Source of the DNA: Lateolabrax maculatus
Taxonomy: Eukaryota > Chordata > Actinopteri > Acropomatiformes > Lateolabracidae
Direction of reading: 5' to 3'
Assembly: GCA_031216445.1 (NCBI GenBank)
Contig: CM062219.1
Location: 15,599,001-15,663,000, forward strand
Length of the DNA stretch: 64,000 nucleotides
Position numbers and translations under genes: made by a program
The notes under the pieces: model-generated
Told to the model about the DNA's origin: nothing
The model's database searches: none
What the model saw: the letters and a program-made list of their open reading frames with translations, nothing else
Shown: positions 1 to 13,351 of the stretch, in pieces
How positions within the stretch are numbered: position 1 is the first letter of the stretch
Layout: every line of letters begins with the position of its first letter

Positions 1-912
1 TGCATCATGGGGAAACAAGAAAGGAAAAGAGAGAAATGCAGAGAAAAAAAATGAAAAATAGGGGAAAAGAGGCAGGCAGAGAAGCAGAAAAAAGGCTATT
101 AGTGATTGTCTAGGTGATCAGTTCTTGTTGCTGTTATTGCATCTAGGCCCTGATGGAGTCTAGAGTCAGCTCAAACATAACACACCATCACTCACACACT
201 AATGACTGGCTAGCTCAGCCTTTCTGTGTGAGATTGTGTGCTTGGTTTTCTATCTATTTGCCGGGTCTTTTAATTTTTGTGTTGCACCTACAAAGCCAAA
301 TGTGGTAGGAATGAATGTTTATCAGTTTCATTGTTTCACTGATTTGAGAAGTGCTGCGTCAGAGCGGAGTGCCATTACGGACGGCATTTCACTGTTTGCC
401 TTTGTTAAATGACGTTTAAGTGACACCAGGCTGCTTCAGAATAACCACACACACCTTTTCGAGAATTTCAAATCTTAAACAATTGAAAAATGTAACTACT
501 TTTGAATGCTTCTAAAATACTCCTGAAGTTGCTACCCATAACATTATGAGGTCAATATGGATTCCGTGGATATGTTTAGCACGTCTAATCGTATAACTCA
601 TGTTGTGATTGACAGATTAGTATTGTCTTTCTTATTTCCTATGTAATTATTGTTGTCTTTATTGATTAGATTAGCAGTTGTCAATAGGCCATCTGACAGC
701 TGGGTCTAGAAGTCTTTTGTTTTGTGTCACCCGAGCCTTTATTGAGATTTTTATGGGCTGGAAGTGCTATTGATTGGAAAATGAAGGGGATCTGGTTTAG
801 ATTATTTCTGCTGATTTTGGATTTCATGGACTGTATTGGTTCTTAATTTCATCCACAGATGGTGTACTCGCTATGGGTTTGTGAATGATAACCTCATCTG
901 TGGTCCTTCTCT

Positions 913-938
913 CACACACACACACACACACACACACA
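913..938. repeat. (CA)13 microsatellite
   Basis: Perfect CA dinucleotide run. Confidence 0.95.
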
Positions 939-3265
939 GTATCTTATTTACTACTCTCCCCTACACTTGCGTTTGACAGAATTCTCCATAATTAGTTTGG
1001 CCAAGGCTACTCTGCTGTTTTTAATGGGGTGAAATTATTTCACCGCATCAGCACAGAGGTTTGGAAAAGTTCATCCAACCACTCGATATCTCAAACCCTC
1101 AACTTTGTGTCTGTGTGTACATCTGTTTTTAAATAATTGTGTGTGACTGCACTGGATCTCTCTGTGTGTGTGTGTGTGTATATCTTTGTGTTTGCAATGT
1201 GGGTGAGCCCAATTGTGTTTTGGCACGAATGTGTGTGCAGTTCTGTTTTGAATGCGATAATGACTTATTGATCCGACGACAAATTAATTTGTCACCATGG
1301 AACTCAGCCTGATGGATAGTGCGTGACGTGTTTCTTTCGCTCGTTCACTTTGTTTTAACTCTCACTTTCTGTTGCTCCTCCAGGCTCCAGTTTCACATGT
1401 CATTCCTCTGAATGTCTTCCTATTTTTCTGTAATCCTCCCGCTCTTTCTCTCCGTCAGAATGGCAGACCGTGCCTTGATGTGGTTGTGCTGAGATATCCG
1501 AGGGAAAGCAATCTGTCTTGTGTGATTTTGTGGTCAGAAGTTAAAGTTTCATGCAGTGTTAGCCATTGTAGTCCCCACATCCTGCGTCTATCCCACTTTT
1601 CTACTCTTTACCATGTAACTGCTGTGGAAGGCCCTCATATCCTGCAGCTATCCCCCATGATTACTGCAGCTGTTTCCGAATGATTCCTCATGAGGGTGAA
1701 GTAAGGAGGTAGCAGGATTGCATTAAATAAAGCACTCTGGAAAAATTAAGGCAATTCAATTTTAAGATTTGCTTAAATCATTTCATTTTGTTGGCTTTCA
1801 GTGTGACTGATGCCCAGTTTTTTTAATTTTTATGTGCATGTTCTCTTATGTGTGATTGTATTGTATCCTTTTATGTTATCTCCTCTTTTAATAACATGAA
1901 GTGCTTTCTAACAAAGTTGTTTACGTCGAAGGCACTATATGAATAAGTGAACATGACCTTTTGATGGGAAGTACCCACCTTGAACTTTTTGTCTATGAAG
2001 TATTTATTTGATTTGCTATAATTCATGCTAATGTCTTCACACAGTGTGGCTTGTAAAAGCCACAGTAGCTCAGCATCATGTCGAGAGCATCATCATAAAC
2101 TATAAGTCCTGAGCAGACTGCATTTTGTCAGTGAAATTGCATTGGGCATCTCTGCACACTGGAAGATCAAAACAGCGACTGTTTGACAGAAACGTATTAG
2201 CTTAAATTCCTACGAGACATGTAATCTGATGTCAAACTCGCCCATCTGTTTAGTGTGGAAGCCCAGAGATTATATGAATAACTATGACTATTTTTAACTA
2301 ACGTTGTTTTTCTTGTGAGCATGAGGAAGTTGGATGGTGATATTGACTGAAAGATTTTGAGGGGTTATTCTGCGATGTCAACATTGCAAACTTTTTCTTG
2401 CAGGATCACAGACTAGTAATATCATGATCACACAGAAAACAAAGTGTGGTCTGTTCACATTATAAAATAATTTTATGTTGTATATTGCTTTGAACCTTAA
2501 GGGCAAATATGAAATAAAACCATGTGGTTCTTCTCTGGACAGAGCACTCACTTACAAGCAAACAGGTTGTATTTAGGACTACAGCTATTATTTTTTTATT
2601 TATTATTATGTGATTATTATAATCAGTCAATAAAATGTCAGGAAATTGCTTATTGCTTATTTTGTCTGCACAACAGTCCAGTAGCCAAATATATTTTATT
2701 TTAAAGTGATAAAAAAAAAGAAAACAGTCACATCGGAAAAAACTGGGACTAGTGAATCAATTCAGGACTGGCTGAAATGCACTTAGGTCTTATTTTGTTA
2801 CTTTGAGTGGATGGAGTGTTCAGTTATAAAACGTCTCCACTAGGGACGTTTGGTCTCTCGTCTTAGTTGCTGTCCAAGTATATGAGTATGATTTCTAACA
2901 CAAGTGTATTTTTCATAATAACATGATCAGGTCTATATGGTAAAAAACAGTGTAACAGAGTGGGACTAACCGCTGCATGTGTGAAAACTTTCCCCCTCTG
3001 GGTTTGTGGAGGAGGTGCTGTTGTCTGATTCCTCTAAAGGAGATTAATGAAAGGAGTACAAACAGAGAAGGAGGGGCACGACGCAGGGATGAGAGAGAGG
3101 CCGCGAGGGAGGGAGTGTACGGGTAGGAGGGTTGTAGTGGTGTGTTTGTGTGTGTGTGTGTGTGTTGGTTGGGGAGTCCTCTGTGAAGTCCATTCATGCC
3201 CTGCTGAATCAATGGAATTCTTTCTCCCTCTCTCTGGTTTTCCCTTTTTCTTCCACATTCCCTCA

Positions 3266-3273
3266 CAGTCTCC

Positions 3274-3326
<53 letters not shown>

Positions 3327-3330
3327 TATA

Positions 3331-3363
<33 letters not shown>

Positions 3364-3412
3364 ATCATCTGGTTATTCTCTCTCTCTCTCTGTCTCTCTC
3401 TTTTATGGTTTC
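3266..3412. repeat. (TC)n microsatellite tract
   Basis: About 145 nt of almost pure TC with a few interruptions. It produces artificial Ser/Leu and Glu/Arg reading frames. Confidence 0.95.
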
Positions 3413-3539
3413 CATCCCTCTCTCGCCCTGCATTCCTCCTGTCTTGCCTGTCACAGCCTTATGTCTGTGATGTCATTCAGGACAAAGAAGCCGAGCTTGC
3501 CTGGAATGTGAGACTGACTGAGAGAGAGAGTGAGACAGT

Positions 3540-3569
<30 letters not shown>
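3540..3569. repeat. 30-nt G homopolymer
   Basis: Thirty consecutive G, immediately after a purine-rich gagagagagtgagacagt segment. Confidence 0.95.
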
Positions 3570-3570
<1 letters not shown>

Positions 3571-4230
3571 AGAAATGGGGAATGGGTGAGAAAAAGTCAA
3601 AGAGAGAGGGAAACTTGGAGATAAAATGTCAAATGTTGTGAAAATGTCAACACAGTGAATCACACGGGACACAAAGAATGACATGTTTATTTGAAAGTAA
3701 TGTAAATCCAAAATATGTTGACATATCCTCAATTTGAAATCGAATGCAACAAGTTTTGTCTACTACTACACAAGATCGGTTTCTGCACATCTTTTAGAAC
3801 AAAGTTGCTCAAGGCACAGGAAAGTTGCAAGGGAGACACTAAGGCAGAGAAAGGAGGGAATAAATAAATGGTTCATTTGCAAAAACAGATATTTTCTTTA
3901 TTATCCTAATAATATTTTTTTGAGTGTACTCCAGGGAATATCAGTCAAACTAATATTGGGTTTTGATAAGACATCTACTATTTTCTTTTAAATTTCATGA
4001 ATCAGATTTTTTATTATGCACTCAAGGGAATATCAGTCAAACTGGTGTTGGTTTATTCATTTCAAGAATGCCTTTTATCTGTATTTGCAAATGAACTCTT
4101 CAAATAAATCATAAAGAAAAAGAGACACTCATTATATTTGAGGACTCTTCTGAAAACCATCACACTTTTACATTCTCTTTAGTGTCAAAGTAATCCAGTG
4201 ATAGTTGTCTGTACATCCATAGGTACATTG

Positions 4231-4292
4231 GAAACAGGAACCTTCAATAGCTAATTTGGTATACTTTTAATAGTGGCAATTTGCCAAAATGT
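4231..4292 (+). repeat. Dispersed repeat X, copy 1
   Basis: Shares aaacaggaac, taatttgg.atacttt and caatttgccaaaat with 21411-21472 in the same order and spacing. Confidence 0.5.
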
Positions 4293-6890
4293 AAACTGAG
4301 CATCTAAACGTCATCGAATAGAATCAGTTTAGGAGGATTAAAGTTGGTAGTTTATTTCTTTTTTTTCTTCGACTTGTTCCTATTAGCAGTAGAGCACCTG
4401 CACTTCAATCGTTGCTAACCAAACAATATATTTGACATTTAGACAAATTTATTCTAAATACAATATAATAATCAACTTTTTCTGTAAAGCACTTTTCAAA
4501 AACCAGGTAGTGTTTCACATAGATTAAACACCAACAATTATAAAGCAAATAGGTATATACTGGTAAAAGAAATAAAGAAACAAATTGGTTGTTATATAAC
4601 ATACCTCAAATAAATAAACCAAAACGTAACCAAACAAGTGTGGTGGCAATTTGCTGTGATATGGCAAACAAACAGAGGTCTAGGTCGGAGTTGTTGGAGT
4701 AAATGGCCCTAAGAAATATTTGCGGTTGTTAGTCAGGTAGTTAATGTGGGACCAGATAGCAGTTCTCCTCAAAGGCATTATCCCACATTGACAATGACGG
4801 AACTGGTACGAATGTGTCACGTTCCCACAACAAAATTGCTTGTGAATAAGAAAAATGCATTCAAAGATCCTAAAAAATGTAGGGGTCAATTTGTCCAGAA
4901 ATTAGGGGTCAGTTTCCTCTTTGCTTCCTTTGGCTGCTCCTGTTGCCAGGGAGCACTTCCCTGTTGGGTGTTTGGGAACTATTTTGATCCTCCAGGGAAA
5001 TGAGTGACAGCGGTCTTTCTTCCTACAGCGCGCTGGTATGCATGTTCTCACATACCGGTGCCATCATTTGTGTGCGCGAGTGGGAGAATGGATATGGAAT
5101 ATAGCAAAGTTCCCAAGGTTGTCAGAGTGCTTAATGAATGAACCCACATGCCAGCGGCGGTGCCAGTAGGTGAATAAATGGTGAAATAAACATATAAATG
5201 TTTCTGCATATTGACCGTGTTTCCCTTAATCCTCACTTCAACTGAGGTCAAGGTAAGAAAGAATAAAGAAAGAGAACAAGATGAAAAGTGGTGGAAAAAA
5301 AAACTGGCCAAAGAGGAGGGTAGAAAAGATGATGGAAATGAAAAATGGGAGAGCAAAGATGAGTGCATGGACAGGAAAAGAAAGGTGAGAGGAGAGGAAG
5401 AGGGCTGAAATGCAGGGAAAGAAGAAGAAGAAGGTAACAGTGGAGAGCAGAGAATCACATTGATATTCTCACTAAGGCAGAGTCACTGTGTGTGTGTGTG
5501 TCCCTAGAGGAATATTTATGTCTGACCACACACTCACACACACACACACACACCGATGCGTGTGTAGTGTGACCTCTCTACAGAGGCCTGTCCGTCAGAC
5601 AGACACTCTGATGGATGAAGCTGTCAGTGCCTGTGTGGCTCGCTTATCAGCCAGTCAAATAACCCCCTCTCTGTAGACCACACACACAAACACTGACACA
5701 CACTGGCAGGAACCCGCCCAGATACAAGCACACACTGAGACACGTGCAGAAAGGACGGAATAGCCGAACAGAGAGAAGGTGAGCGGCGAGGAATTCAGAA
5801 AGCTGGAGGGAGCAGAACATGTGAGAAGAGAGATGGAGAGAGGAGCGGTGTTTTCTTTATCTTCAGTTTTTTTTTGTTTTTTTTTTTCTTCCTGAGCTGA
5901 CCACCTGCCACAATTGTCAAACAAACCCAGTGATTCTGTTTCATGTGGATAAAAAAAGAGAATGACAGAGGCAGCGAATGCTCTGGTCTGGTACACTGAA
6001 ATGCGCGCTGACACCGAATCGACCCACACACATCAGTTTCAGGCGTTACTTTAGTCAACAAACTTGTATCATTTACTTAAACACTAGGGGCAGTCTGTTG
6101 AAAAGACAGAATATGATATGTTGAAGGATAGTGGGCGTATAACACCTACAGTGTTTACTTTAGTAATTACATTACAGTTACTAATCCCAGTAATCCTCCA
6201 TCAAGGGCTTTTCATGGAGGATTGAAATCAGTCCTACATGTGTGGTGTTCAGAGGACAGACTGCTCGGTGCAGGGACAGGAGAGGTGGGGAGGCGGCTAG
6301 TCTGTACCAAACGACGAGGAGTGTTCCTCCCGTTAACTGCAAAGTTGACTTATTCACAGTATGAAGCCTATAGGCAACATTCAGTTACAAATTCACGTCC
6401 TCTCATGTACATACACTTCTCTCTCCTCACCTAGTGGCCTTTAGTCATCGTGGCCCTGTTTACAGATGACACATTAAACCAGGATAACCTCATCACGGCA
6501 GCACAGCGGGGAGCTTCACCTCCATCACACACTGCGTCCTTGTTTACATCAGTGGTTTTCTGTCGCGTCTTAATCATTGACTCTGGGTTGCAGATTGCAA
6601 AACTTAATTAGATCACCAGTTTATTCAAGGCGACCTAGAGTGAAACAACATGGGAATATGATAAAAAAAAAATGACTTAATGCTGTAAAGGAACAGCATA
6701 TATCACCTATTTCTATGGACAGTCTATTATGTATACACTGTGTAAAATGAACCATCATAAGTGATGCCCAGAGGAGACGTCAAAGCTCTTTCCAATTTTC
6801 CAAGCGAGTGTTTCTGGGGAGAAGGGGAGCGAGACTCAGCATGCTCTCATCCTCACTCTTCTTTCCTCTCTCAGGTAGTTGGCATGGGGC

Positions 6891-6916
6891 TGTGTGTGTG
6901 TGTGTGTGTGTGTGTG
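6891..6916. repeat. (TG)13 microsatellite
   Basis: Perfect TG run. Confidence 0.95.
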
Positions 6917-8248
6917 GGCGTGCTCTCGTATGCATGCCTGTGTGGCTCACCCACACAGCAGTACATTCTGTTATCCTTGGGGGTCCGGCTGTGCAAGGAT
7001 TACACTGGCATCCCACTCTGGTTTTAAAACACAAACAAACACAGGTACACACACATAAAATCATGCGCACAAAAACACTCATAGACACATTCCTCAGCAT
7101 ACCTGCACAACACACACTCTTACGTATACACACATCCATGCACACCAGCTTGGCTTTGCTACGGCTCCGCTTTTCAATTTTCAGCTCAATTACATTCCAC
7201 TGTTACCAATTCTAAACCAAGATCCCTCTTTTCCCTCAGGACACACACACACACACTCACACGCACATATTTAACGGTACTGCATCCCACTTAAGTCCAA
7301 GATTGTGTGGCCTCCTCAACTTTTCACTGAAAGTGAGAATCATTCGGTCTTCAGCCTTTCTAGAACTTTTTTTTTCTTCTGTTTATTCTCTGTAGAAAAT
7401 ATTGAGATTTAGATTTGAGATTTAAAAAGGCAGAATTGTATGAACATGGACTTTCACTGTTGCTGTAGAATAAATCTTGAAGAACACGTCATCACTTACT
7501 AAAATCATAACGTACCTGCAAACTAGTCGCTTTTCGGTGTTTTTAGTGTCAACCAGATCATTCACGTGAATCGTGTAGATCGGAAGACTTTTTCGATTGG
7601 GGGGGGGTTCTCTTTTCTGACATTTATCCGACAGCTTTAGATACTAGTTACTTTTCAGATTCAGATTAACAATACTACTTGGATTCTCTACTCTAGAGTT
7701 TGTGAGTCAGATAAAGCACGGACCCCAACCTTTATATCAGCACAGCAAATGTTCCAAGCCCGCACTTAAATTCTTTGCTTTCAAAGCTAAATAGTGCACC
7801 GAGAGTGGTACTTCAAGGCCAGAGTAAAACCCACTGATGTTCCAGGAAAGAGGAACGGATCATAGCTAAATATATTTCAAATTAAAATCTCATTATCTTT
7901 CTTGGTTTCTTTTTCACAAACAGCAACCATAAAGAAAAACAATCATATGGCCTACTGTTAGAATTCGTATAACTTCCTTCATTAAAACAAAGCCAGAAGA
8001 GAACCATTTTTAATGTCAGTCTGCTTTTAATCAAAGTGTCATAATAGAGTAACTCCAGCTGCTGTTTACATGGCAACAAAAGGCCACATTGTCAGTAAAC
8101 CTGACAAAATTTAGTATTATTAGAATATTCCACAAAGATTCTGTTTTAAAAAAGTAATTTCAACACCATGACTTCATCGTAGATTTGCCTTTTGTTGAAA
8201 TTAATTTTAGTCTTCTGTTTACAAAAAAAGACTACTTAGTCCAAATGT

Positions 8249-8249
<1 letters not shown>

Positions 8250-8294
<45 letters not shown>

Positions 8295-8453
8295 TCATAC
8301 TCCCTGGTCCTAATAGCATTGCAGGCAAGCATACAAAGAGAACAAACAACCATGTAATGTGGCGGTTCCCTCTCATTGACACTGGGCACTGGAATGCAAC
8401 GCGGGGGGGCTAGGGGACGTGGTGTGTGTGAGTGTGTGTGTGTGTGTGTGTGT
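8250..8453. repeat. (CA)21 and (GT)n microsatellite pair
   Basis: CA run at 8250-8291 and an opposite-phase GT run at 8421-8453 on the same strand, 130 nt apart. The two could pair as an imperfect hairpin. Confidence 0.9.
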
Positions 8454-9214
8454 ACCATCCTGTCAGATTAGCCTAATGATTAGCATTACTGAGAACTGAC
8501 AGCAAGAGGAAGGAACAATGAGTGTCATTTATCCTCTTTTTCTCTCCCTTGCCCACTCACTTTCTTTTTTAGCTCTGTTCCTTGCTTTTAATCTCTGACC
8601 CCCCCTTACCCCACCCCCCCACGTCTCCCTCACCGTCTGCCTGCCTCTCCCTTAATGGTTTTATGCGCACATAGACTAGAGGTTTCTCTAAAATAGAATA
8701 CAATTTCCTTATAAAATTATTTTTTTATTACTGGATTATGTTCAAGATGACACACACACACCTGCAATCACACATGATTCAGCAATCCAACACCATTACA
8801 AACAGCTTGGCTGATAAAATATAATGACAGGTTCACCAATTCAAAGCCCTGTAATATAGGTGAGGCACTGAGCGCCAATAACGCTGTTTGTAATCAACTA
8901 ATCATAGGTCGTGAGGGTTGAATTTGAGGTTGGCTGATACCCACGATTTGAACTCAACACATAAAAAAGGGGGTGGGGAGCAAATGAAAAATATAGAGAG
9001 TGGAAGCGATGAAACCAGACGATTGGGGGGTAATAAGCAAGAGAAACAGGTATAAAGGTGCAGAAAGGGGACGAATAAAGAGATTGAAAGAATGAGAAGA
9101 TACACGGTGTACTCTTCCCAGCCTCTAGCCTATCCCTCTGACTGTGAAAGAGAGAAACTATTAATCATCATGTGATATACCAAGCAGTTGGTGCTTTAAA
9201 AAAAAAAAAAAACT

Positions 9215-9540
9215 TTACAACAGTGATTTTTAAACTCGGGACTGGCATTCAAAACCCCTCGGTGGAAATGATGAGCTCCAGCTGCATTCTACAGCCTCTG
9301 TGTGTACATTGACAACTGAAAATATGTTTATATTTCTTATCAAAAATAATCAACAGAATGTGATACAAGCATGTGGCATTCCCCAACCTGTAGCTGGGGA
9401 ACCCTCAAGATAAATCTGAGGGGTCGGGGGATGATTATAAGATAGGAAAGAAAATACGTCAGCCACACTTTTTCTAATCTTTGCTTATTTCTTGCAAAAT
9501 ACTGGATATTTTTACCCTTTTCAAGCCTCAGAAAAACAAT
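9215..9540. mobile_element. Teleost dispersed repeat ('aagataaatctgaggggtc' family)
   Basis: The segment aagataaatctgaggggtcg then gatgattataagatagg and tttttctaatctttgctta corresponds to a family I recognise from percomorph genomes. It is diverged and has no coding capacity. Ends are approximate. Confidence 0.5.
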
Positions 9541-12500
9541 TCATATAGCACAATCTAAGGAGGGAACGTCACTATAGTTGACTTCATCATATTATAAATC
9601 CTTCAAGGAAGAAGGAGAAGCTTATTTTTGTTTTATGCTGTTTTTTTTTTTGTTTTTTTGTTCAGATCTCTCCTCAAACTTCCATTTTGTTACACCACAA
9701 AATCAACTTCAGGAGGTGGAGTTGGCTCAAATCAGAGAATAAAAAAGGGGGGGGGGGGAATCTTTCAGGGAAAGTGTGCATCATTTCAACCCATCACTCT
9801 GATTCAGGGTTATGCTTAAAACTGAGGCACCAGCTTGCGTGTTTGTTTCTCTTTGCCGTTGAATCCAAACAGGACTCAAAGGAATGAGGATAGGTGTGAT
9901 AAGAGCATCCTGTTGTGGTTGTGCCTCTGCCAAAACGCTGCTGAGGGAATGAGATCATTGTTTGTTCTTTCACTTAACCATGTAGACTGACTCCTACTTG
10001 CTTTATTCCCTCAGTTTAGCTCTACTCTTTACCCGTTCTTGCCTCCAGGACTGCAAAGTTAGGGACATTTTCTCTCAAGGACGCAGGGTGGAATTTTATG
10101 ATCACGCTATTTGCCTTGAAATCTTCACAGGAGGACATGTTGCAACGTATCAGATGGGATGCGTCTTTTGTTCTACAGGCTGTCATTTCCTTGCTGTGAA
10201 GCTCGCTCTTTGTCGACAAGCAATAAATCACATCTGGGATGCACAGTGACCAGGTCAATCTACTCTGAGCTGAAGTGAATTTAACAACTGTGGAGGCGAG
10301 AGGTTCACATCACAGTTCAGCACCGGCATTGACGCTTACATTTCACAGTGATATTATATTTTGCACATGACGTCAATAAGTTTTTCTTTTGTTGCTGTTG
10401 TCATTGTTGGTACATATAAACAAGTATGCAAAGCTGTTTAACACTGATTCTGGCTGACTTCAGTTCAGCAGTCTGTTGCTAGTCCAAGCTGTCACCTACT
10501 GTTTAGTAAAGAACTAGCCTATAACAAGCACAGCACATAAGGTATTTACGGACATATTCAAATTGTATTTATTTATTTATTTTGGCGTGGATTTTGCTGT
10601 CCTCTAAACGGAGGAATATATGTTCTGTGGATCCCAGCTGAGATCACAGTGGCGCTTCCAGTCACCAGTGAGGGGAGCTCCACTGCTTAAAGCTACTGAT
10701 TCACTCAGGGACACTGATTCTGTACAGTCAGTTCACTTTGAAAATCCACTGATAAGGATTTGTACATACTGAACACCTCCAGTCTGTAGGGGTTTGGGGA
10801 TGCACGGACAAAGGATGTCATCCTGCCTGGCCTTGTCAGACGCAATGCTCTTTGAGCCAGGTCCGGTAAAATCTTCAGCTTCCGCTGTAGATCCAGGTCG
10901 AGTCTGTCAGAATGAACCAGCAATTGATGAACCTTAAATTAATTTGGATTGTTACTCAACTCTAATCTGTTAATGCATGCATCATTTTCCACTCTATGCA
11001 GTAATGAATTATGAATTATTATGAACTAACTGGCACATACATTATGTAAACATCACTGATACTGTATTTGCAAATTCTTGTAGACACTGCTGAGGTGAGA
11101 GTGTTACATTTTGCTGTCAGCTCAACTCTCTGATTTCGCAAAGAGCTGAGATCTTCCAGCATGGCTGACAGGGGGCATGAGTTTGACGGGCTAGTGCACA
11201 GCTGGTGTGTCGAGGACCTGATTGAAACCATGTAGCGTAAAGTCTCTGTGCAAACACTCCATTGGAATAATATTACAGAATTACCAAGAATAACTGTTAA
11301 AGTTGCCTGAAGGTCTTCAGAATTGCATAAAATAGTGTGGTTTTGTTGGTTGTGCACTATATGTGTGCACTAGCCTGCTCTTTTTCTTTCAGGCAATCAC
11401 AGTGTGTGTGCGACCGCCTGTTTGCCTTTTTCTCTATCAGTATGTGTATCTAAAGGTTTCAGACTGTGCAGGACGAGCCTTTGTTCCTCCCCAGTAATGT
11501 GACACCTTTCATAACTCCATAAAGAGTACACGGTGTATGTAAAAAGACAGCACTTTGCTCCAGCACAAAGCAGCTGGCTGAATTCAGAATGATGGCCTCA
11601 AGCTTAACAGGCCAGACACTTTTGATGTACCTCTGTCTGACTGTCTTCCTGTCTGTCTGTCGAGCTTTGAATCTGACAGCTAAATTTAAAGGACTCAGCT
11701 GTTTTGATTCAGACGCTGGGGATTCGGGTGGTACCTGCCTGTCTCATCTCTCTCCCTCTGTGAGTGATGGCAGTTAGCTGTTTGTGCATTTTCCAGACTG
11801 ACACCTCTGATTGGTCAATCCCAGCCTGTCACTCATTTCACCATCATGGACACTGCCGCTAAGAGGCAATTGTCGCGGCAGTGACAGAGCCTCGGGCTAT
11901 TATTGCCATGGTGACATAGAGCTTTACCTCTTGGTGAGACTAGAGACATCTCAACTCAAAAGCTTTAGCACACTCAAATTTCAATTTTGTCCAGTAAAAC
12001 ACTACCTATTACTTCGTTGTACTGAAAGGATTTTCTGTGATGGAAATGCAATTTCTACTTTCATTAGTGTGCTGGCATTATGTTGACCTCAATAGCTTTC
12101 CTCCTTACTCCTTCTCTTCACCTACAACTTGCGCCAAGTTTCTTGTGCAACATCAGTGTGATGTACTTTAACCTGCACGTTGTTTCAGTAATAAGTATGA
12201 AAGTGTGGCTGAGGTGGTATCGAGGTGGCACTGAGTCCAAAGAGAGTTCGTATTTCTTCTGTTAAGTACACTAAAGGGCTACGTATGAAAGTGTTGGGGA
12301 TTTGAACCACGCCGGAAACAAAAAGTGATTGGCGAATTGGTCGGATATGTGGCAAGGGAAGAGTAGAGGCAAATAATTGCTCTGCCCTCCATCTCCCACT
12401 TGGAAAGTGAAAAATGATGACTATTGATACCTTGGGTTTTGAGTGTCACCCTGTATTACTCACAGCATGACACGGCGCTAGACTTGATCCTGTGTTAGCC

Positions 12501-12973
12501 AAAGTGTTTGACCTGCCACAGTGCCCCTGACAAAAGCAATTAAGCCTTAACCAGGCCCAGGGAGTGGACGACCATTTGATCCCTAAAGTTGAAAGATGAA
12601 ATTCTCTTTGGCAAGCAGATATGTGTCAGAAAAACTTCTCAGATGATTTAGTTTTACTGCTTTTGTTTGTCCTCGCGATGGCTGATGGCCAGACCTTTCA
12701 TGTGGCGGTAATGCAGCAACTAAAGAAAGATCCAGGCATGTGGGGCTACAGCTTGAAAAGGCTCCCAGTTTCAATAAGAAGATTTCTTTTAAATGAACAA
12801 ATCACTCATGAGTGGCACTGTGCTGTTTCCCAACTTTCCTGGCAGTCTTGACTGCGCTGTCAAGATAAATAATAATACAATATGGTAAAAATGAAGCAGC
12901 ATGAAAGGAATGCCTGGCCTCTCATAAGCTTCTGGATTCAATGCTACCAGTTTGTGCAAAAGTCTGAGGCAGG

Positions 12974-13351
12974 TTAAAGCTGGGGTAGGTAGTTTTGGAG
13001 AAACCAGCAAGAGAAGCTTGATTTTGAAAGTATCCAACCGAAAAAATCCCACCCCTCCCTTCAGGCCTCCCTCCAAAGCCACTCACCCAAAACACATGAA
13101 CATATATCGTAACGAAGTACATATACAATGATGCGCAGCGCTCCTCTCCCCAACGCTCTCTCACATAGACATAGTGTATATCCATATATAGTTTATTATT
13201 ATTTACAAGCCTCCAACAGCTACGGATACCAGATTTTTTTTCTTTTTTGTGTCAGAGCATTTGATTTATTGATTACTGTCTCTATGTAAAGATAATTTCA
13301 TCAAATATAACAAACAATGCTTCTAAGATAAATTGCCTACCGTAGCTTTAA
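12974..13351. mobile_element. Non-autonomous DNA transposon (MITE) with terminal inverted repeats
   Basis: The left end ttaaagctggggtaggtagt and the right end (reverse complement ttaaagctacggtaggcaat) match at 17 of 20 positions and bound a 378-nt, non-coding, AT-rich interior. Sequences with this taaagctrcggtaggca end are common in teleost introns. Flanking target duplications are not clear, so the superfamily is not assigned. Confidence 0.7.

Noticed and set aside
1372..1683. 103-residue open frame with several cysteines, checked as an Ig-domain exon
   Set aside because: Spacing of Cys and Trp does not fit an Ig fold, and there is no flanking acceptor or donor of the right phase.
1890..1945. 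Possible SINE tail (agtgctttctaacaaag ... gcactatatgaata)
   Set aside because: Resembles the fish 'gcgctatataaata' tail but is too short and diverged, with no body upstream, to annotate as an element.
2913..3511. Overlapping open frames on both strands, rich in Glu/Arg or Ser/Leu
   Set aside because: Pure translation of the (TC)n tract.
10705..10923. Minus-strand frame of 72 residues (DLDLQRKLKILPDLAQRALR...) that looks non-repetitive
   Set aside because: No family recognised, no splice sites framing it, and no continuation upstream or downstream; possibly an old repeat fragment.
11589..11777. Open frame with a signal-peptide-like start (MMASSLTGQTLLMYLCLTVF), a possible CNTFR signal exon
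   Set aside because: No usable GT donor follows the hydrophobic core in the right place, the Leu/Val/Cys run comes from a ctgtctgt simple repeat, and the following residues do not resemble CNTFR.
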